NCBI GenBank assembly: GCA_029974015.1
Contig: JARKUF010000048.1
Span: forward strand, 62,001-126,000
DNA from: Spirochaetota bacterium
Lineage (GTDB): Bacteria; Spirochaetota; UBA4802; JAGODF01
DNA length: 64,000 bases
Direction: 5' to 3'
Shown: piece by piece, positions 24,277-32,295 of the stretch
How positions within the stretch are numbered: position 1 is the first letter of the stretch
Layout: every line of letters begins with the position of its first letter
The notes under the pieces: generated by a model
What the model was told of the DNA's origin: nothing
Database searches by the model: none
Seen by the model: the letters and a program-made list of their open reading frames with translations, nothing else
Made by a program: the position numbers and the translations under genes

Positions 24277-26388
24277 TTATTTTTTCATCGCCACGATCAA
24301 TGTGAAGTCGTCCCGGATGAGGGCGGGGTTGGTGAAGGATTCAAAATCGCGTACAATCTTTTCCAGGACTTCCCGGGCCGTGGTGCCGATTGCGCCGTCG
24401 AGAGAGGCTTTGAGGCGATGAAGGCCGTAATGTTCCCCCATGGAGTTGCGGCTTTCCAGCAGACAGTCGGTGTAGAGGAGGATGATATCGCCCCTGGTGA
24501 CGTTGAGCATGAGTACCGCAGGGTTTTCATTGGAAAGATTGATCCCCAGGGGCTCTCCGCGGAATTTCTTGCCGCCATTGTCGATTATCGCAGATACTCC
24601 GGTTTTCCGGGGCCTGTGGAGCAGGTCCGGATGCCCCGCGTTGACGTATTCAATTTTGTTTCTTTTTATCCTCAGTATTATACTGGTAATGATGTTCTCC
24701 ATTCCGGGAATTTCCCTGGAGAGTTCGGCATTGGCCGATTCCACGACCCTGTCAAGTCCGGTATCGCGGTTTCTGGCGAAGGCGCGATACATGAGGGGTT
24801 TCATAATCATGGTCACGAGCGCGGAAGAGATGCCGTGCCCCGATACATCGAAGATAGAAATTCCCTCGAGACGTCCGTTTCGGACGTAAAAATCGTAAAA
24901 GTCCCCGGAGGGGCCGAAGAGGGGGCGATACTCAAGGGCGATGTCCCAGTCCGTGAGGTCCGAAGGCATGGCTGTGAGCATCGACTTTTGAATATGGGCA
25001 GCGAGGTCCATTTCCTCCTGGACCATCTCACCGGATTCTTCCATCCGGTTGTGGATGTCGATAAATCGGTTTGCCAAGATGAGGGTGATACTCATGGTAA
25101 AGGCGAAAAACCCGTATGTCGTAAGGACGATGGAGAATGACCAGAACATCGAATTGAGGATATCGAAGACGATGCATGCGGCCAGGATGAAGGCGCCGAT
25201 GAGGAGGTTGCCCGCCGTTGAGCCCGCGAGGGCGCGGCCCATGGCCCTGGCAAAGCGGCGGTACCGCGAGAGCCCTTTCCCAAGGGAGAAGATGGCAGCT
25301 CCCTGGCGTACTGCAGGAAAACCAATGCGCACAAAGGCGTAATGGGCCAGGGGGACTGCCATCGAAACCTGCCAAACCCTCAAAACATCTATGGCAAAGG
25401 GATTGGGTACCGGCAAGATCGTTATTGCTATGAGTATGGCGTAAAAAGCCCCGAAGGTTTTCGTTATCCTTCCATATTTTCCATTGAGGAGAAGGTCTAC
25501 GAAAGCGCCGAAGAGAGGCGCCATGGCATAGAGGGAACTGTACTCAATTCGATGAAGTACCGTTGAATCGAATACTATACCGTAGACCGTGTGGGTGCGG
25601 GAAAACAGATACACAAAGAGGAACAGGGAGAAGGCGCCGTAATAAAAATTATATTTCTCGCTCCTCTTCTTCCAGAAGATGAACAGGTGATAGATGCCGA
25701 AGAAGAGGTAAAGAAATATCAAGACCAGGGACGCCTGCTCCGAGCGCTTGCTTTCCAATTCCGAGAGATCGCCTATTTCAAAGGGAGTACTCCTGTGAAA
25801 GCCCGAGTCTATGTTGGTAGGGTCGCCAATAATCCGCACTGTAATATTGTTGGTTCCAGCTTTCATAAGTCGAGCGGGAAGAGGGATGAGGACTTCCCGA
25901 AGATGGCGGTACCGTCCGATTGTGCCATCCTCATTCAGGTGGATTTCCGAGCGCAGTTCTGCGCCGTTGAAATAAACGGCCCAGTTTTCACCCAGATTGC
26001 GGAAATAAACGCCCCTTGGAGAGTTCGATGCCAGGTCTTGGTTGGTCACTTCGAAGGAAGCGACGAAGGTGAATTCTTGGGGGTGGTATTCCTTCAGAGA
26101 AAAAAATGTTCTCTTGGGCATGTCATCGAAGGGCAGTTCACTGAGGACTGTGGAGCGGTTGCCGTTTTGGTCCGCATGTATCTCAATCCATCCCTTTTCC
26201 TCTGGGGAGGGAATGCGGCGTGTCCAGGCCGGGTCGAAGCCCCGGCGGGCGAAGATCGGGAGGCTTTCAGGTTTCGACTCTGCACCAACCGGCATGGTGA
26301 ATATATGTACTGCCGCGAGAACGCAAAGAACGCGGGCGAGATGCCCGAGTACGCCCCGCGCCGCTGCTTTGGTCTTTTCTATGGTCAT
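24277..26388 (-). CDS. 7TMR-DISM sensor with SpoIIE-type PP2C phosphatase (A)
   Basis: A signal peptide is followed by an extracellular beta-rich sensor domain (about residues 55-215, WAVYFNGAEL and related strands), seven transmembrane helices (about 220-440), a short helical linker and a SpoIIE phosphatase (about 455-703). Metal-site motifs are GPSGDFYDFY, FDVSGHGISSALV, NAGHPDLL, LLYTDCLLES and RDDFTLIV. Two deviate: TDG has become TDC, and DDI has become DDF. The acidic residues are kept, so activity is likely. The longest frame begins at TTG 26424; ATG 26388 gives a normal signal peptide and is preferred. The palindromic element copy 5 lies about 110 bp upstream. It probably feeds a partner-switching pathway like the other three phosphatases here. 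Confidence 0.9.
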   Translation of the reverse strand: MTIEKTKAAARGVLGHLARVLCVLAAVHIFTMPVGAESKPESLPIFARRGFDPAWTRRIPSPEEKGWIEIHADQNGNRSTVLSELPFDDMPKRTFFSLKEYHPQEFTFVASFEVTNQDLASNSPRGVYFRNLGENWAVYFNGAELRSEIHLNEDGTIGRYRHLREVLIPLPARLMKAGTNNITVRIIGDPTNIDSGFHRSTPFEIGDLSELESKRSEQASLVLIFLYLFFGIYHLFIFWKKRSEKYNFYYGAFSLFLFVYLFSRTHTVYGIVFDSTVLHRIEYSSLYAMAPLFGAFVDLLLNGKYGRITKTFGAFYAILIAITILPVPNPFAIDVLRVWQVSMAVPLAHYAFVRIGFPAVRQGAAIFSLGKGLSRYRRFARAMGRALAGSTAGNLLIGAFILAACIVFDILNSMFWSFSIVLTTYGFFAFTMSITLILANRFIDIHNRMEESGEMVQEEMDLAAHIQKSMLTAMPSDLTDWDIALEYRPLFGPSGDFYDFYVRNGRLEGISIFDVSGHGISSALVTMIMKPLMYRAFARNRDTGLDRVVESANAELSREIPGMENIITSIILRIKRNKIEYVNAGHPDLLHRPRKTGVSAIIDNGGKKFRGEPLGINLSNENPAVLMLNVTRGDIILLYTDCLLESRNSMGEHYGLHRLKASLDGAIGTTAREVLEKIVRDFESFTNPALIRDDFTLIVAMKK

Positions 26389-26499
26389 TGCTCGGTGTAT
26401 CGCCCGGAGGGCCGAGAAATGCAATACAATTATTATTTTATGCCATAATTCGATATAGGCTTCTATGTTTCAGAGAAATCGCATCGGCAAAAATACCCG

Positions 26500-26587
26500 G
26501 GGAACCTCAAAAATTAAGGGCAGTGACAAAAACTACGATTTTCCGCCCGCCTTCGGCGGGCGAAAAAACATAATTATTAGAAATTGC
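26500..26587. repeat. Dispersed palindromic element, copy 5
   Basis: Left end GGGAACCTCAAAAATTAAGG and right end TAATTATTAGAAATTGCC enclose a strong hairpin CGCCCGCC-TTC-GGCGGGCG flanked by TTTTC and GAAAA. It fills the gap between the trans-sulfuration gene's stop and the phosphatase gene start. Read on the plus strand the hairpin is not followed by a T run. Confidence 0.8.
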
Positions 26588-26589
26588 CT

Positions 26590-27732
26590 TCAGATATTCG
26601 ACAGGGCCTGGTCCAGGTCGCGTATGAGCTCGTCTGTATTCTCCACTCCCGCCGAGAGCCGGACGGTGTTCATATTTACCCCGAATGTAGTTCGGCGCTC
26701 GGGAGGAAGATAGAGCATCGTGGTGAGAAAAGGGATGCAGACCAGGGTTTCCGTCGCCCCGAGGCTCACTGCATGGTAGATGGTTTTCAGGCTCGATATG
26801 AACTTCTTCGCGTCTTCGATGGACTTTCCAACGTCGAAGGCCATCATTCCGCCGAAACCGTTGATCATCTGTCTTGCCGCTGCTTCATGCCCGGGATCGG
26901 AAGGCAGCCCTGGATACATGAGGCGCGATATTGTTTTATGGTGCGAAAGAAAATCCGCCATGGCCCGGGCATTTGAGGCCATCCGCTCCGCCCGAAGCTC
27001 CAGCGTCTTAAGCCCCCGTTCCAAAAGCGACGCCGAGTATGCGTCATGGGTGGTGCCGATGGCCTGGCGGGTGAACCAGAGCCGGTTGTAATGCGCCTTG
27101 GAGCAGGCGATGGCGCCGGCCATAAGGTCATTGTGCCCCCCCAGGGCCTTGGTAGCGCTGTGTACCACCATGTCCGCCCCGAGATTCAGGGGCTTCTGGT
27201 GATATGGAGTGGCGAAGGTGTTGTCCACCACGAGGAGGATGTCCCGTTTCTTCGCAGCCTCGGACATCTTGCGTATGTCGATTGTCTTGCACAGCGGGTT
27301 AGATGGCGTTTCCAGAAAAATCATCTTCGTGTTCGGACGGACATGCTTTTCAATCTCATCGCTTTCATCGGCATTGAGCCAGGTTATGTCGATACCGAAA
27401 CGTTCCAGGATAAGGGACACTTTATAATGGGCCCCGTAGATGTCGTGGAAGAGAACAAGATGGCTTCCTTTCTGAAGATAGGTGAGGTACACCATAGTGC
27501 ACGCCGCCATTCCCGTTGTGCATACGATGCAGTCCTCGGCGTCCTCAAGTGACGCTATCTTCTTCTCAACGGCGCGCACCGTGGGGTTGTCGTCGCGGTG
27601 GTAGGTGTAGCCGTCGATTTCCCCGTCGGTGATCTTCTGTAGCACATCGAAGGACTTGTATTCATAGTTCACCGCCGTTACGATGGGGGTGACCATAGGT
27701 TTGTTGCCATATGGGGTCAGTGGATCAGACAT
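26590..27732 (-). CDS. Trans-sulfuration PLP enzyme (cystathionine gamma-lyase/gamma-synthase type)
   Basis: This is a cytoplasmic fold-type I PLP enzyme of the Cys/Met metabolism family, acting on cystathionine, methionine or O-acyl-homoserine. The Schiff-base lysine is in VHSATKALGGHND, the PLP-phosphate region is in CTTGMAACTMV, and YTYHRDDNPTVRAVEKKIA and FLETPSNPLC are family motifs; the Arg in NTVRLSAGVE binds the substrate carboxylate. The YxYxR motif reads YTYHRDDNPT, with D replacing the usual S/G of xxNPT. At 380 residues it is normal. GGAGG precedes the start. Discriminating lyase from synthase is not possible from sequence inspection alone. Confidence 0.92.
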   Translation of the reverse strand: MSDPLTPYGNKPMVTPIVTAVNYEYKSFDVLQKITDGEIDGYTYHRDDNPTVRAVEKKIASLEDAEDCIVCTTGMAACTMVYLTYLQKGSHLVLFHDIYGAHYKVSLILERFGIDITWLNADESDEIEKHVRPNTKMIFLETPSNPLCKTIDIRKMSEAAKKRDILLVVDNTFATPYHQKPLNLGADMVVHSATKALGGHNDLMAGAIACSKAHYNRLWFTRQAIGTTHDAYSASLLERGLKTLELRAERMASNARAMADFLSHHKTISRLMYPGLPSDPGHEAAARQMINGFGGMMAFDVGKSIEDAKKFISSLKTIYHAVSLGATETLVCIPFLTTMLYLPPERRTTFGVNMNTVRLSAGVENTDELIRDLDQALSNI

Positions 27733-27920
27733 GGGGCCCTCCCTCCGCGGCGCGGCGAGGCCGGATTACCGCGGAAAAAAAGTATCGTGTGCGTCAGGCG
27801 CACATAAAAAGGCCGCACCGGTAAAAGTCAAGGAATAATAGGGGAGGCACGCTTTCATTCTCCGCCTTTGCTCTCCTTTCCGCTTCGCCACTTTCGGATG
27901 TACGCTTTCCAATCTGAAGA

Positions 27921-28727
27921 TCACTCTTCCTGGGCCAGCACGGCGAGCTCCCCAATCTTCCTGAAATAGTCGTTGATGCCGTACTGGAGGATGTTGTTGT
28001 GGTTGGCGCGCTTTATCTCGAGGAATTCCTTTCGTGCGGAGGGAGACGCGTCAAAGAGGGCCTTTCCGTCGGAGAAGGGGATGATGTGGTCTTTTTCCGC
28101 GTGGATTACAAGGAGCGGGCCGTGATACCGTCCGATCTTTCCAATATTGTTAAACCCCTCTTCCTCGGTGATGCCCAGCACCGAGGTGTTCACTCCCAGG
28201 AGACGAAGGAGGGGCAGGGCGAAGGCGAAGCCGCTTTCAATCACGAGCCCTCTGATTTCCGCCGGGTATGCCGCGGCGAGCTCGAGGGCCGAGGCACTCC
28301 CCAGGGAGCGTCCCATCACCAGGAGGGGGCCGGTTAGCCCTTTCCCTGAGATAAGATCCTTCACAAAAGAGAAGATCGCATGGCAGTCGCGCATCATTGC
28401 CGAAACGCCGGGGCTACCAGTGGAGCGCCCGTATCCGCGATAATCCACCGGAATGAAGTTCAACCCGATTCGAATGAAGGCGCTTGCTATGTCATCGTAA
28501 TCTTCCACGATTTCGCCATTGCCGTGAAAAAAAAGCAGGTTGGGGGACTGCGGCGTGGCGGCGTAGAAGCGCCCTCCCAGGGTGATGTTTTTTTCCGCCG
28601 GTATCGTGAGCTCTTCAAAGGCCGATCCCGAGGGGTTCCAACCCGACTCTCCCCGGGGGTGGAAAAGCACCAGGGAAATTTCGGGTCGGCCGAAAGGAGA
28701 ATGGTCGCCGGGATGAATATCTTTCAT
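27921..28727 (-). CDS. Alpha/beta hydrolase
   Basis: This 268-residue serine hydrolase of the alpha/beta fold has an oxyanion-hole motif FFHGNGE near residue 67, VDYRGYGRSTGSPG, the nucleophile elbow GRSLGSASA (Ser about 141), the acid in HAEKDHIIPF and the catalytic His in RANHNNIL. The pattern resembles the BEM46/ABHD13 and YfhR-like groups, of broad and mostly unknown specificity. No signal peptide or membrane segment is present, so it is cytoplasmic. GGAGGG lies 5 bp before the start. It stands between the nucleosidase gene and the trans-sulfuration gene, all on the minus strand, with gaps of 82 and 188 bp. Confidence 0.9.
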   Translation of the reverse strand: MKDIHPGDHSPFGRPEISLVLFHPRGESGWNPSGSAFEELTIPAEKNITLGGRFYAATPQSPNLLFFHGNGEIVEDYDDIASAFIRIGLNFIPVDYRGYGRSTGSPGVSAMMRDCHAIFSFVKDLISGKGLTGPLLVMGRSLGSASALELAAAYPAEIRGLVIESGFAFALPLLRLLGVNTSVLGITEEEGFNNIGKIGRYHGPLLVIHAEKDHIIPFSDGKALFDASPSARKEFLEIKRANHNNILQYGINDYFRKIGELAVLAQEE

Positions 28728-28809
28728 GTGGCCCTCCGGAAAAAGAGATGATAAACGTGGAGTTGAAGCGGCGGCACGTCAACCACTATTTGACGGACTC
28801 GGGGCAGGT

Positions 28810-29574
28810 TCACACGCCGCGGCGTCTGAATTCTTCCACGGCTTTCAAGCCTAAGCGAAGGTGGGTTTCAGTGTGCCGGGTGAAGACTTCCTTCATGCTC
28901 TCCTTCCCCTTAATGCCCCCCTCCCGGAGGGGCATATCGCTCACCAGCATGATCGCGCCTGCGGGTATGTTAAGGGCGTAGGCAACGGCAAAAATCGTGG
29001 CGATCTCCATGTCAATGGCTATTATGCGGTGCCGGTTGATGTAGTCGATGAACTCCCTGTCGAATTCCCACATCCGGTAGTCAGTGGTGAGCATGAGCCC
29101 CGAGGAAACGCGGACTTCTTTCTCACGGCGCACCACTTCATTGCATATCCGGTTGATCCTCGTATGGGGCATGGCGGGAACGTCCCTGGGAATATAGTGC
29201 TGGCTGGTCCCCTCGTCGCGGACGCTTGCCGTGGGAAGGACAATATCGCCCACTTCCAGGCCGTCATCGATCCCGCCGCACATGCCGATCATAAGAACCG
29301 CCCTCGCCTGGTGGAGGTACGACAGGCAGTGCGTGACGATCCCCGCCGAGGGGGAGCCGACGCCGAAGTTTATGACGGAAACGCCGCTTTCGCGGTCGTG
29401 GGCGGCAGCCCAGTGGCCGGTCCTTACCGGGACATCGTGGAGCTTCGCGAAGTCTTCAAGGTAGCGGGGGAAATTCACCAGGAGGATAAAGGAGCCGAAC
29501 TCCGAAATTTCCGATCCCGTATAACGTTCCAGGGTCTGCCGCGCATAGTTGTCCGGGAGGAGAGGCTGCCCCAT
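28810..29574 (-). CDS. amn: AMP nucleosidase
   Basis: This 254-residue enzyme would split AMP into adenine and ribose 5-phosphate. It resembles the short AMP nucleosidases of Bacteroidetes: RYTGSEISEFGSFILLVNF at the N-terminus, INFGVGSPSAGIVTHCLSYL, VLMIGMCGGIDDGLEVGDIV, RDEGTSQHYIP, the nucleoside-binding AIDMEIATIFAVAYA and LVSDMPLREGG. It belongs to the PNP/UDP phosphorylase fold and is soluble. Its ATG shares one base with the stop of the aldolase gene (TGATG), so the two are translationally coupled; ribose 5-phosphate produced here can enter sugar-phosphate metabolism alongside the aldolase. Other nucleoside phosphorylases are less likely, given the N-terminal segment. Confidence 0.88.
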   Translation of the reverse strand: MGQPLLPDNYARQTLERYTGSEISEFGSFILLVNFPRYLEDFAKLHDVPVRTGHWAAAHDRESGVSVINFGVGSPSAGIVTHCLSYLHQARAVLMIGMCGGIDDGLEVGDIVLPTASVRDEGTSQHYIPRDVPAMPHTRINRICNEVVRREKEVRVSSGLMLTTDYRMWEFDREFIDYINRHRIIAIDMEIATIFAVAYALNIPAGAIMLVSDMPLREGGIKGKESMKEVFTRHTETHLRLGLKAVEEFRRRGV

Positions 29575-30569
29575 CAGGCTTTGCCGGCGCTGCCCAGAAC
29601 GTTCTCGTTTTTGTGCTTGTACATCGCCACGAGCTTTTCGCGGGCCGGGCCGAGGTATTTCCGCGGGTCAAATTCCGCGGGCTTTTCGGTGAAAAGCTCG
29701 CGTATGGCGGCGGTGAACCAGAGTCGCCCGTCGGAATCGATGTTGATTTTACACACCGACATTGATGCGGCCTTCCTGAGCTGTTCCTCCGGGATGCCCA
29801 CGGCGTCTTTAAGTTTTCCGCCATGGGAGTTTATGATTTTCACCGCTTCAACGGGGACCGATGAGGAGCCGTGGAGGACAATGGGAAAACCCGGAATCCT
29901 CTTTTCAATTTCGTCAAGTATGTCGAAACGCAGTGGCGGAGGGACGAGGACGCCGTCGGCGTTGCGCGTACACTGCTCGGGCTTGAATTTCATGGCGCCG
30001 TGGGAGGTGCCGATGGAGATGGCCAGCGAATCGACGCCGGTCTTCTTCACGAAGTCCTCCACTTCCTCGGGCCTGGTGTAAGTCGAACGCTCGGCGGAGA
30101 CATCGTCCTCTATGCCGGCAAGGACCCCGAGTTCGCCTTCCACCGTGACGTCGTATTTATGGGCGTACTCCACCACCTTTTTTGTGAGCGCCACGTTTTC
30201 GTCGTATGGGAGGTGGGAGCCGTCGATCATCACCGATGAGAACCCTGATTCGATGCAGGATACGCAAAGCTCATAGGTGTCGCCGTGGTCAAGGTGCAGG
30301 CAGATGGGTATCGCGTACCCCATCTCCTTCGCCATCTTGACGGCCCCTTCGGCCATGTAGCGCAGCAGGGTCTGGTTTGCGTACTTCCGCGCTCCGCTGG
30401 AAACCTGAAGGATTACCGGCGATTTCGTTTCCACACAGGCCTGGATGATGGCCTGGAGCTGTTCCATATTGTTGAAGTTATAGGCCGGGATGGCGTACTT
30501 CCCCTCCATGGCCTTTCTGAACATCTCTCTGGAGTTTACCAGCCCAATATCTTTATATGATACCGCCAT
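29574..30569 (-). CDS. fba: Class II fructose-bisphosphate aldolase
   Basis: This zinc-dependent aldolase cleaves fructose 1,6-bisphosphate in glycolysis and forms it in gluconeogenesis. Visible motifs are IPAYNFNN, the metal/catalytic HLDHGDTYE (His pair with Asp), MIDGSHLPYDEN, VEGELGVLAGIEDD, SIGTSHGAMKF and the second zinc His in PIVLHGSSSVP; NIDSDGRLWFT near the C-terminus binds phosphate. At 331 residues it fits the compact class IIB type. GGAGG lies 6 bp upstream of the ATG, and a good sigma70 promoter (30620-30648) precedes it. The amn gene follows with a one-base overlap. Confidence 0.95.
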   Translation of the reverse strand: MAVSYKDIGLVNSREMFRKAMEGKYAIPAYNFNNMEQLQAIIQACVETKSPVILQVSSGARKYANQTLLRYMAEGAVKMAKEMGYAIPICLHLDHGDTYELCVSCIESGFSSVMIDGSHLPYDENVALTKKVVEYAHKYDVTVEGELGVLAGIEDDVSAERSTYTRPEEVEDFVKKTGVDSLAISIGTSHGAMKFKPEQCTRNADGVLVPPPLRFDILDEIEKRIPGFPIVLHGSSSVPVEAVKIINSHGGKLKDAVGIPEEQLRKAASMSVCKINIDSDGRLWFTAAIRELFTEKPAEFDPRKYLGPAREKLVAMYKHKNENVLGSAGKA

Positions 30570-30619
30570 GACGATCCTCCCCGGATAATAATTCTAAGCA
30601 AGTTGCTCTGCTTTTTTGA

Positions 30620-30648
30620 ACTGTATCATCCGACTTCAATTCTGTCAA
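30620..30648 (-). promoter_or_regulatory. Sigma70-type promoter of fba-amn
   Basis: On the minus strand TTGACA (30648-30643) is separated by exactly 17 bp from TACAGT (30625-30620). This would give a leader of about 45 bases before the fba ribosome-binding site and start. Confidence 0.75.
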
Positions 30649-30752
30649 GCCTGAGTTTTGGCGGGAACTGTATTTTTATACGAGACATAATATTTTGCTT
30701 GAAATAATGGATGATATGGCGGATAATGCCAGGAACGGTATGGGTGGCCCCT

Positions 30753-31115
30753 ATGGACGACAAACAGCGCGTGGAACTAATACGAAAGGGTAACGAGCTT
30801 TTCAATAGCGGGGAGATAGAGAAGGCCGCCGCGGTCTTCGAAAAGGCCGGGTACAGGGACGGCCTTGTCCGCGTGGGCGACTACTATTTTTTCGATAAAA
30901 GGCTCCCCTTAAACGCCCTCAAGTATTACAGGATATCCGGCAGTAAAGACATGGTGGACCAGATCTACGACCGCATGGTCTACGCCCTGGCCCAGTGGAT
31001 CAGGGCAGGTGATTCTACGGAAAAGCCGGCCCCCGCCGAGGTGAAGCTCCCGCCGCTTAAAGTGTCACCCAAGCTGAAAATGGCGGCAGAGGAAATTCTA
31101 AAAAATCAGGAATGA
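30753..31115 (+). CDS. Small TPR-like conserved protein
   Basis: A soluble 120-residue protein with a helical-repeat-like core: GNELFNSGEIEKAAAVFEKAGYRDGLVRVGDYYFFDKR and LNALKYYRISGSKD have TPR spacing (split here into the segments around residues 12-45 and 50-70). From memory it resembles a protein conserved among spirochaetes, which is one reason for the taxonomic guess; I could not check this. ATG 30753 (MDDKQRV) is chosen over 30711 because it directly precedes the conserved part and has GGTGG 5 bp upstream. The C-terminal 30 residues are Pro/Lys-rich. It diverges from the fba promoter and converges on the aldolase-like gene. Confidence 0.72.
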   Translation: MDDKQRVELIRKGNELFNSGEIEKAAAVFEKAGYRDGLVRVGDYYFFDKRLPLNALKYYRISGSKDMVDQIYDRMVYALAQWIRAGDSTEKPAPAEVKLPPLKVSPKLKMAAEEILKNQE

Positions 31116-31137
31116 TGTTTCCCATCCGCCGCGGGGA

Positions 31138-32295
31138 TTAGCTCCCCAGGGCTTTCTCGTACTCCTCAAGACACATGAGTTCAATGTCCACAAGGCTTTC
31201 GAAGGCCTCTTGGAAGCCGTCTTTGCCAGTGGTGAAGAGACCATGTCCCCATACAATGGCGCCGCGCTTTCCTTCGATTGCAGGGGGCAGGGTGTTGCAG
31301 AGGCCGAAGCGCCCGGTGCCGATCTCCCCGGGGATGATGGGGATGCCGCCGATAAACCGGGGCGTGTCGCAGAGGCGATGGCACTGGCCCCGTGCTCCGC
31401 AGTTTTCCTTTTCGCAGATCATCGACATGATGACGCTGAACTTCGGATGCCCGTGGAGAACCGCCCGTACAGTCCCCTCCATGAGGATGTCCCGGTGGGC
31501 CGTGTACTCGCTTGAGGCTGTTATGCCGACGCAGGTGGATCCGTCCACCGGGCAGGCGTCTATGCATCCGGCGAGTTCGTCCAGGGAGCTTCCCGTCTGG
31601 CTGATATAGATGGTGCCGCCATCCCTGTAGGAGATGTTGCCGAAGTATGAGTCCACCATGCGGCACTCAACGGTGCGGCGCCCGGTTTCGGCCATGGCGG
31701 CGAGGATCGTATCGGGACCGGAGTACGGCCCGGGGTTCGGCGGAGCAAGGGAGCGCCCCGCTTCGATGAAGCCTCTCTGCTGTATCAGCACGTCCCGTAT
31801 CAGGAAGATATCGTCCTCCACCGGCCCCGATGTCAGGGCGTCGGTGAAAAACTTCACGAAAGCCGAGAAGCAAACGGAGCTGTACACCACGAAGGCCTGT
31901 TCGGGGCCCACGGTGCCGTAAGCGACAATGCCGTGGTCGGCGATGAAGATGGACCTGCGCCGCTTCAACGCGGCGATGATGGCGGAGGCGTCGAAGCGGT
32001 CCGTTACCGGAATACTGTGGAAGAAAGTCCGGGTCTCGCTGTCCTCCGGGACGAAGTATCCTTCCGGGGAGCGCGCGGCCAGGCGGTTTAATATGGAAAA
32101 ATACGGTTCGGCAGGGCGGGAGTAAAGAATGCTCGCGATATTGAGGTCGGCGACCACCTCTTCCATTACGTCCGCTTCCGCGCTCTCCCTGTTCCAGATG
32201 AGCTCCGCCTCCAGGGCGCCAAAAAGCGGCGCTCCTTCTCGGCAGATTCCCTGGGCGACGAGTTTTTCTTCGTATTTTCGGACCAGATCGATCAT
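31138..32295 (-). CDS. Protein with two class II aldolase/adducin domains, N-terminal one degenerate
   Basis: The C-terminal half (about residues 195-380) is a class II aldolase/adducin domain: VDSYFGNISYRDGGTIYISQTGSS, ITASSEYTAHRDI, the metal-binding HGHPKFS and the distal GHGLF. The N-terminal half is a second, shorter copy in which IADHGIVAYGTVGPEQAF and the following helix are kept but the HxHP metal motif is absent, so it is probably structural. Members act on sugar phosphates such as fuculose 1-phosphate, or as decarboxylases and epimerases. A cysteine-rich insert CEKENCGARGQCHRLC sits between the metal motifs and may bind a metal or cluster. The gene overlaps the AOR gene by 4 bp and ends the lipid kinase-AOR operon. 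Confidence 0.8.
   Translation of the reverse strand: MIDLVRKYEEKLVAQGICREGAPLFGALEAELIWNRESAEADVMEEVVADLNIASILYSRPAEPYFSILNRLAARSPEGYFVPEDSETRTFFHSIPVTDRFDASAIIAALKRRRSIFIADHGIVAYGTVGPEQAFVVYSSVCFSAFVKFFTDALTSGPVEDDIFLIRDVLIQQRGFIEAGRSLAPPNPGPYSGPDTILAAMAETGRRTVECRMVDSYFGNISYRDGGTIYISQTGSSLDELAGCIDACPVDGSTCVGITASSEYTAHRDILMEGTVRAVLHGHPKFSVIMSMICEKENCGARGQCHRLCDTPRFIGGIPIIPGEIGTGRFGLCNTLPPAIEGKRGAIVWGHGLFTTGKDGFQEAFESLVDIELMCLEEYEKALGS

Noticed and set aside
27775-27804. Terminator or riboswitch upstream of the trans-sulfuration gene
   Set aside because: TGTGCG-CCTGA-CGCACA forms a hairpin on the minus strand, but six bases separate it from the T run, and no SAM-riboswitch-like core is visible.
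28861-30081. Plus-strand frame of 406 codons opposite amn and fba
   Set aside because: Antisense shadow made possible by GC-rich codons; both minus-strand genes have clear catalytic motifs.
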